From UBA2357 sp041916775 (GTDB lineage: Bacteria > Pseudomonadota > Gammaproteobacteria > Burkholderiales > Rhodocyclaceae): DNA of 64,000 nucleotides. Shown here piece by piece: positions 59,501 through 64,000 of this stretch; position 1 is the stretch's first letter; each line of letters starts with the position of its first letter. The translations under genes were made by a program, and so were the position numbers. The DNA is taken from positions 1 through 64,000 of the forward strand of contig JAYRYZ010000007.1 in NCBI GenBank assembly GCA_041916775.1. The letters run 5' to 3'. The notes beneath the pieces are model-generated. The model saw nothing but the letters and a program-made list of their open reading frames with translations, did no database searches and was not told the DNA's origin.

Positions 59501-62056
59501 GCGGTCGGCGGCCAGATCCTGCTGCTCGACGGCAGCCTGCAGGAGGCGGGTTCGATCATCTGGCGGGACGGCAGTACCTCGGGCTACGGGCGCGGCAGCG
59601 ATCCCTTGGACCCGTCCTTTCAGTTCCAGCGGGACGTGGATTACTGCTCGGGCGCCTTCCTGATGGTCAGGCGGGCAGTGTTCGATGAACTGGGCGGTTT
59701 CGACCCCTTGTTCGCGCCGGCCTACTACGAGGATGCGGACCTGTGCGTCCGGATCTGGGAGGCGGGGCTGAGGGTGGTCTACAGCCCGCGCATCCGGATC
59801 GTGCACTTGGAGTCGGCAAGCTACGGTGCCGATGGCAGTGCCAAGCGGCACATCGTCAACAACAGGGAGCGCTTCAAGCGCCGTCATGCCTCACGGTTGC
59901 AGCGGGCCTGGGCCCGCCAGACCACCGACGAGCTGCTCGCCCGGTTGGCCCTGGGCAGCTACTCGGCCCGGGTGCTATTCATCGACGACTGCTGGCCCCT
60001 GGCCAGCCTGGGCAGCGGCCTGCCCCGGGCCCGCGAGCTGCTGTCCGCCCTGTGCCAGGGCAGGGTCTTCGTAACCCACTATGCCACCAATCTGGATAGC
60101 ATCGTGCCCGGTGTGGCCCAGGACGCGCTGGCGGAGGGAGTGGAGCGCATTGCGGGTGGCCTCAGCCAGTTGTCACCGTTCCTGCAGGCCCGTGCGGCGC
60201 ACTACAACTGCCTCATCGTCAGTCGGCCGCACAACATGCGGGCGGTGAGTGCCTGGCTGGAACTGCAGCCGGAGGCAGCCGGTGGACTGCGCGTCATCTA
60301 CGATGCCGAGGCGGTCGTGACGCCACGGGATCTGCTGCTCAGCCAGGCCCGGCCGCGCGTGCCGGCACCGGCTATGAGCCTGAGGGACGAGATAGCGCTG
60401 ACACGCAGGGCTGACACCATCGTCGCCGTCAACGAGGCCGAGGCCGACATGTTCCGCAAGGCGGGTCGCACCGACGTGCGAGTGCTCGGGCATTGTGTAG
60501 ATGTAGACCTGAGCCCGGCCACGTTCGAGTCACGCATCAACCTGCTCTTCGTCGGTCGGCTGGCGGAGATTGACTCGCCCAATGTGGACGCTGTGGAGTG
60601 GTTCATCGAACACGTCATGCCGCTGCTGGATCGCCAACTCGGCAACGACTACTGCGTGGACCTGGTCGGTCTGTGCGCCGACGAGCTGCGCCAGCGGTAC
60701 GCCCGCCACGGGCGCCTGCGCTTTCATGGCCGGGTCGAAGATCTGACGCCGCACTACGCCAACGCAAGGCTCTTCATCGCGCCGACACGCTTCGCGGCAG
60801 GCATACCGATCAAGGTCTACGAGGCCGCTGCGCGTGGTGTGCCGGTGGTGGCCACCTCCCTGTTGGGCCGGCAATTGGGTTGGGTCGATGGGGAGAGCAT
60901 CATGCTGGCCGACAGCCCGCAGGCGTTTGCCCAGGCCTGCGTCACCCTGTACCACGACGCCCAGCGCTGGTCCGGGATCCGTGAGGCTGCCGCGCAGCGT
61001 GTGCGCCAGGCATGTGGCCGCCCGGCCTTCCTGCAGCAAGTGCAGGACTTGCTGGCCGGGCTGCTGACGCCGCACTCTGGGGGCAGCCCGTCCGCCAGCG
61101 TGGTGGCAACAGAGCAGCCGTCGGATGGATGGAGTCGGACAGCTGCGGAATGGAGCCGCCCCCCCGAAGAGCGCAGCCGGAAGCACGGCATGTTCTGGAT
61201 GGCTCACCCGTGGGTAGCGCAGCGACTCAACACCAAGATATCCGGCGATCCTCGAATCGGAACCTACCCGTATCTGACGTCCTTGCTGCAACAACGGGGG
61301 TTACGCTTACCCGTATCACGGGCAGCCAGCCTGGGCTCGGGATTCGGTGGTCTGGAGCGAGAGTTGCTTGCACTGGCGGTGGCCGAACGCATCGACGGCT
61401 TCGATCTGTCCGCGGATGCCGTGGCAGCGGCCCGGCAGGGGGCCAGCCAGGCCGGCCTGTCGGAGCGGTTGCATTACCAGATCTGCAATCTCGAACAGGT
61501 CCAACTGGCGTCTGGAGCCTACGACTTGATCGTGGCGAGCCACTGCGTGCACCACATCGACGATCTGGACCGGCTTTTCAGCCAAGTGAGGGCGGCCCTG
61601 AAACCCGGAGGGGTTTTCTGCCTGCAGGAGTACGTTGGCCCCAACCGCTTCCAGTGGAGCGATCGCCAGCTCGACGCGGCAAATGAGTTTCTCCGAGGCC
61701 TGCCCGCGCGCTACACACGCATGCCCAACGGCGAGGAGCGCGGTGAAGCCTTCCGACCCGCCGTGGCCGACGTGATCGCGGTGGACCCTACCGAGGCCAT
61801 CCGCTCGGCGGCCATCCTGCCGACGTTGCGGCGGCATTTCCAGATCGCCGCGCTGCGGGAACTCGGTGGCGCCGTCCTGCACAACGCCTTGTACGGGATT
61901 GCCCAGAACTTCGACCCCGAAGTGGCGGAGGACCGGCAGTGGCTGGACGCCCTGTTTGACCAGGAGGACCGCCTGATGGCCGAGGGCGTGCTGGGGTCGG
62001 ATTTCGCGGTGATCGTCGCAGCCAAGCCAAGTGAAGGCGACACGGCTCATGCATGA
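56513..62056 (+). CDS. Multidomain methyltransferase/glycosyltransferase megaprotein, 1847 aa
   Basis: Domains in order: methyltransferase 1 (about 35-265; motif I VLEIGPASGFLSYH near 66), Pro-rich linker, methyltransferase 2 (about 330-550; VELGTHHGVSY near 365), coiled coil (about 553-683), a FDREWYLAQNPGV-type repeat region (747-822), family 2 glycosyltransferase (about 888-1100; VVVLFNN, DNASTDETT, YYEDADLC), family 4 glycosyltransferase (about 1152-1510; FVGRLAEIDSPNVDAVEWF) and methyltransferase 3 (about 1576-1843; SLGSGFGGLE, VASHCVHHIDDL). It probably elongates and caps or methylates the glycan exported by Wzm/Wzt. No good ribosome site precedes the ATG. Confidence 0.88.
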   Translation: MTDLHLPHHHHGLPRFRDVEPRSPAFHACDFYHTTTLPSGEMVRGQWDLRDNVQAYLGGVEFAGKSVLEIGPASGFLSYHMERCGARVTALEPSMERLWDCVPMPGIDFDAWRQAFLMSIQRVRNSFWYLHRQYGSSVRVVETDPETLPAEVGEFDVGVFASMLLHCRSPFSVLEGCLARVRETVIVTDLHDGAMDGQPVCRLLPDVRHKQIDTWWALSPDFVVQALGVLGFGNARVSTHHQKRDIDGQMIPLFTVVATRNVPMPPPRNATVRCEECAAPRIAPVGPDPQPPSRPTIAQRPLPLVRPTPQPLQPDSGGTDPLQGLLTATWDGLLSVPQRLGLPSGWWGHVPFASWLVEACQPATLVELGTHHGVSYAAFCEAVLRQGLLTRCYAVDHWRGDQHSGLYDDSVYEDLKSLNEQRYGAFSELIRKDFSAAAEEFADGSIDLLHIDGLHTYEAVAHDFGTWLPKLSRRGVVLFHDTNVYRDDFGVHRLFRELSQQYPSFEFLHGNGLGVLACGAEVPEAIARLCQPDDQRQILAVRERFARLGFTWELQAREQDTQAQAQLQRLQQQVVALQRSVATQALIQEERDAAHVRAQQLQQQVEALQKSVAEAHQSSSLRVAAAEEQSLRWEGVAREVTEERDGLMQSLYDLQADLTAQQQRGHQQIRIYDQAVTDLLRRHAEEVDFDNLPRHEERHPAIPRLLAWCRSRLPVSLPSGLQFVRPLLHRLLIGINPVAKVVARSTFFDREWYLAQNPGVAALGAHPAYHYTVIGARTGRDPGPWFSTRRYLALHPELVGAGVNPLYHFEMVGRKSGRPLGLSGDITMTPVPAVPVAPILPAKEATPQPVGTPVPDDGTRHMEQARHQLRAFLAEAGNRLAFRPQPDPVVSIVVVLFNNAALSLQCLMSIHAQQTTPLELIVVDNASTDETTLLLDRLEGCTVLRQQENLHFLRAANVGARAARGRNLLFLNNDATLCSQALAEACGIFDREADVGAVGGQILLLDGSLQEAGSIIWRDGSTSGYGRGSDPLDPSFQFQRDVDYCSGAFLMVRRAVFDELGGFDPLFAPAYYEDADLCVRIWEAGLRVVYSPRIRIVHLESASYGADGSAKRHIVNNRERFKRRHASRLQRAWARQTTDELLARLALGSYSARVLFIDDCWPLASLGSGLPRARELLSALCQGRVFVTHYATNLDSIVPGVAQDALAEGVERIAGGLSQLSPFLQARAAHYNCLIVSRPHNMRAVSAWLELQPEAAGGLRVIYDAEAVVTPRDLLLSQARPRVPAPAMSLRDEIALTRRADTIVAVNEAEADMFRKAGRTDVRVLGHCVDVDLSPATFESRINLLFVGRLAEIDSPNVDAVEWFIEHVMPLLDRQLGNDYCVDLVGLCADELRQRYARHGRLRFHGRVEDLTPHYANARLFIAPTRFAAGIPIKVYEAAARGVPVVATSLLGRQLGWVDGESIMLADSPQAFAQACVTLYHDAQRWSGIREAAAQRVRQACGRPAFLQQVQDLLAGLLTPHSGGSPSASVVATEQPSDGWSRTAAEWSRPPEERSRKHGMFWMAHPWVAQRLNTKISGDPRIGTYPYLTSLLQQRGLRLPVSRAASLGSGFGGLERELLALAVAERIDGFDLSADAVAAARQGASQAGLSERLHYQICNLEQVQLASGAYDLIVASHCVHHIDDLDRLFSQVRAALKPGGVFCLQEYVGPNRFQWSDRQLDAANEFLRGLPARYTRMPNGEERGEAFRPAVADVIAVDPTEAIRSAAILPTLRRHFQIAALRELGGAVLHNALYGIAQNFDPEVAEDRQWLDALFDQEDRLMAEGVLGSDFAVIVAAKPSEGDTAHA

Positions 62057-62825
62057 GACCGCCTACCACTCCGGCCGCCTGTTCTTCCAGACTTATGCCC
62101 GAGACGACTGGACGCGGGCGCTTGAAATCGGCAGCGCGGACGTCAATGGCGTCCTGCGCGACGTCTGCCCGCCCCAGGTGCATTACGTGGGTCTGGACCG
62201 GTTCCCGGGGCCAGGCGTTGATCTGGTGGCGGATCTGAACCAGGGCCTGCCCTTCGCAGCCGAAAGCTTTGACGTGGTGTTATCGAGCTCGGCGCTTGAG
62301 CACGATCCGGCCTTCTGGGACACCTTCTGCAACGCAGTCCGGCTACTCAAACCTGCCGGGCTGCTCTACCTCTGCGCACCCAGCAACAATGGCTTCCACC
62401 GCCATCCGGTGGACTGCTGGCGCTTCTATCCGGACGCCGGCAAGGCACTGGAAAACTGGGCGCGCCGTCAGGGCCTGACGATCGAGCTGGTCGAGTCCTT
62501 CACCTCCCCACCGGCTGAATCGGGCTGGTCGGATTTCATCGCCATCTTCAGCAAGCCGTCGCATCGCTTTCGAGCGAACGCACGACTCTGGCAGCAGCGC
62601 GAGGCCCATAACATCTGGGATATCGACCATTCCGCGTTGCTGCACCCCAGCGGCGATACCTTCGACATGCAGATGCGCGCCCAACTGCAGACCGAACTCA
62701 CCGCCTGCCAGCATGAGAATCGCCAACTGCGCCGTCAGCTCGCCACGCTTTCGCGGGAGATCGATGCGGCCTACCGCGCCCTGGCGGAACTGGCGCCGCC
62801 GTCTGGCTCCACCCCGGTGGATTGA
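62049..62825 (+). CDS. SAM-dependent methyltransferase, 258 aa
   Basis: A class I methyltransferase: ALEIGSADVNGVLRDVC, GVDLVADLNQGLPF and SFDVVLSSSALEHDP are the SAM and acceptor motifs. The last about 45 residues (MRAQLQTELTACQHENRQL onward) form a coiled coil, as in the megaprotein. The start overlaps the megaprotein stop (ATG at 62049; GTG at 62031 also possible), so the two are coupled. It may be a partner in capping the same glycan. Confidence 0.86.
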   Translation: MHETAYHSGRLFFQTYARDDWTRALEIGSADVNGVLRDVCPPQVHYVGLDRFPGPGVDLVADLNQGLPFAAESFDVVLSSSALEHDPAFWDTFCNAVRLLKPAGLLYLCAPSNNGFHRHPVDCWRFYPDAGKALENWARRQGLTIELVESFTSPPAESGWSDFIAIFSKPSHRFRANARLWQQREAHNIWDIDHSALLHPSGDTFDMQMRAQLQTELTACQHENRQLRRQLATLSREIDAAYRALAELAPPSGSTPVD

Positions 62826-63367
62826 TCTCCCGGGCTGCCATGGCGGCCGGCTTCGGCGCGGGTGGTGGAGACGATACGCTGCAGGAGCGCCGCGGCGAGC
62901 CGCCCGCCGGGAGAGTCGAGGCCGGGCGCGCGGTAGCCCAGCTGCACCACCGGAGGCGCGTCGCGGCTGGCGTGGAGCGCGATCGACAGCGGGCAGCGCG
63001 CGATGTTGGCCGGGGATTCCTGAACGAGGACGGCGGCGACGCGGGCGCTGCAGAAGGTGAAGACCTCGGCGTCGGTGTAGAGCCCTTGCGGATGCCCGAG
63101 CGCGGCGGCGGTGCGGTCGAGCATGTCAGAGAAGGCGCTGATCGTCGGCGGGGTGAGCCCTTCGGCGGCGATGGCGTCGAGCAAGGCCGTGCGCGCATCG
63201 CTGTAGCGCGCGCCGGGAATCGTCACGCTGACCAGTCCGTCGCCTGCGGCGGCTGCGGGCACGACGAGATGTATCGCCAGCACCACCGGCACCGCGCACA
63301 GCGTGCGGGCAATGCGGGGCAGGCCGTACCGGGCGCGGGCTGCAACCCTGTGCGTCATGTACGTCAT
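62771..63367 (-). CDS. Secreted DUF302-like protein
   Basis: 198 residues. A signal peptide (hydrophobic stretch about residues 22-39, ending PAAAA) is followed by a DUF302-type domain (YSDARTALLDAIAAEGLTPPT, FTFCSARVAAVLVQESP). DUF302 proteins are periplasmic with unknown biochemical role. The ATG at 63367 was chosen as the point where the signal peptide begins; the frame stays open to 63676. Its end overlaps the convergent methyltransferase by 55 nt. It lies 23 bp after the metallo-hydrolase gene, on the same strand. Confidence 0.7.
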   Translation of the reverse strand: MTYMTHRVAARARYGLPRIARTLCAVPVVLAIHLVVPAAAAGDGLVSVTIPGARYSDARTALLDAIAAEGLTPPTISAFSDMLDRTAAALGHPQGLYTDAEVFTFCSARVAAVLVQESPANIARCPLSIALHASRDAPPVVQLGYRAPGLDSPGGRLAAALLQRIVSTTRAEAGRHGSPGDQSTGVEPDGGASSARAR

Positions 63368-63390
63368 GCGCGCGGACGCCCGTCGGGTGC

Positions 63391-64000
63391 CTAGCGTGCC
63401 AACGCGGCCTGCTCCGCGGCGGGGAACAGGTGCGTGACCGAGCGGCGGAACTCGCTGCCCACCAGCGCCATGTCGCGGAAGCGCTCGGGGATCGGGGTGG
63501 CGAACACCTCGGTCATGTCCAGCCCCTGCTCCGCGGCGGCGCGCATGGTGTCGCCCAGCCATGTCAGGTAGGCGCGCGTTTCGCGCAGGGGGGCGAGGTC
63601 GGTCGCGACCTCGCCGTGGCCGGGCACCCACTGGCGTGCCGGGAGCGTCTCCAGCTGCTGCAGCGAGGCGATCCACTCAGGCAGGTCGGCGTGCGGTGTC
63701 GTCGGTGCGCGGCGGTTGAAGATGAGGTCGGCGGCGAAGACGGTGCCGCTGGCATGATCCAGCACCACCAGATCGGCGGCGGTGTGTCCGCCCAGGGCGA
63801 TCAGCTCGATATCGCGCCCGGCGACGGTTTGGCGGCCGGGCGTCGCGTCCTTGCCGGGTACCACCACCTCGGTGCCCAGCATCCAGTCGCCGTTCATGCG
63901 GTACATGTTGGCGTTGAAGGTTTCGCCATCGCGCTGGATGTCGCGCCGGGTCGTGGGCAGCGCAGCGAGCGTTTCCGCCGGGAAAGCCTGGTTGCCGAGA
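63391..64000 (-). CDS. Metallo-beta-lactamase-fold hydrolase, partial (N-terminus beyond the window)
   Basis: The C-terminal about 203 residues are seen and the frame is open to the window edge. GGHTAADLVVLDHASGTVFAADLIF carries a metal-binding His and the Asp, and VPGHGEVATDLAPL the last His. The C-terminal helix region FRDMALVGSEFRRSVTHLF is reminiscent of zinc hydrolases near PQQ-dependent dehydrogenases (quinoprotein relay), often beside DUF302 or Sox-like genes. The assignment beyond MBL fold is inference. Confidence 0.8.
   Translation of the reverse strand, partial: LGNQAFPAETLAALPTTRRDIQRDGETFNANMYRMNGDWMLGTEVVVPGKDATPGRQTVAGRDIELIALGGHTAADLVVLDHASGTVFAADLIFNRRAPTTPHADLPEWIASLQQLETLPARQWVPGHGEVATDLAPLRETRAYLTWLGDTMRAAAEQGLDMTEVFATPIPERFRDMALVGSEFRRSVTHLFPAAEQAALAR

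Noticed and set aside
58211..59887. A 558-codon frame antisense to the megaprotein
   Set aside because: It lies wholly within the glycosyltransferase region, which has intact motifs on the plus strand; no sign of a real protein.

Overview
The window looks like a chromosomal segment of a high-GC betaproteobacterium, probably Rhodocyclales/Zoogloeaceae (Thauera- or Azoarcus-like). This is inferred from the gene set (soluble NAD-reducing hydrogenase hoxFUYHW, HiPIP, PuuD-type urate oxidation, type IV pilin, Wzm/Wzt exporters) and was not tested by any search.

Layout. (1) About 1-8930 is an integrated mobile element: the 3' end of a group II intron at the left edge, a few accessory genes, a replication module (AlpA-like regulator, two ORFs that together make one archaeo-eukaryotic-type primase, a helicase, and an iteron-like repeat region), and a P4-type integrase. 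Its right end sits against what looks like the 3' tip of a tRNA-Ser gene and that gene's terminator. (2) 9.0-34.6 kb is mostly core-like: a BtuF-like protein, a YghU-type glutathione transferase, a complete urate-to-glyoxylate operon (uraH-puuD-uraD-puuE-alc-allA), the hydrogenase operon, an HDOD protein, a Fic protein with a DNA-binding-like N-terminus, an EEP-family hydrolase, DUF2189, an alpha/beta hydrolase, metY, DUF465, greB, a decayed vapBC locus, htpG with a sigma32-type promoter, HiPIP, and a PlpD-like patatin/beta-barrel protein. (3) 34.6-48.1 kb is visibly more AT-rich. It holds pilA behind a sigma54-type promoter, a TPR-bearing GT-C protein, three further glycosyltransferases, UDP-galactopyranose mutase, two FkbM methyltransferases, a CDP-alditol phosphotransferase, an IspD-SDR fusion resembling CDP-ribitol synthases, and an exporter/flippase ABC protein. 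(4) 48.1-50.6 kb is a tandem duplication of the 3' part of an AI-2E family transporter gene plus brnT/brnA toxin-antitoxin remnants. (5) 50.8-53.8 kb carries a beta-CASP RNase-like protein, a sugar nucleotidyltransferase and two identical tRNA-Val(CAC) genes. (6) 53.8-62.8 kb is a second polysaccharide cluster: Wzm/Wzt, a sulfotransferase, an 1847-residue methyltransferase/glycosyltransferase megaprotein with an internal coiled coil, and another methyltransferase. (7) The right edge has a secreted DUF302-like protein and a partial metallo-beta-lactamase-fold hydrolase.

How they work together. The purine operon would convert urate to allantoin and on to glyoxylate plus urea. HoxFUYH oxidises H2 with NAD+, and HoxW matures HoxH. 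The two surface-glycan clusters appear to make different products: one containing galactofuranose and probably ribitol-phosphate, the other a methylated and sulfated polymer exported by Wzm/Wzt. The best candidates for something new are the megaprotein next to a Wzt without a carbohydrate-binding domain, the primase split at an ATGA overlap beside an iteron-like origin, and the Fic fusion with its evenly spaced TACTTTG repeats.
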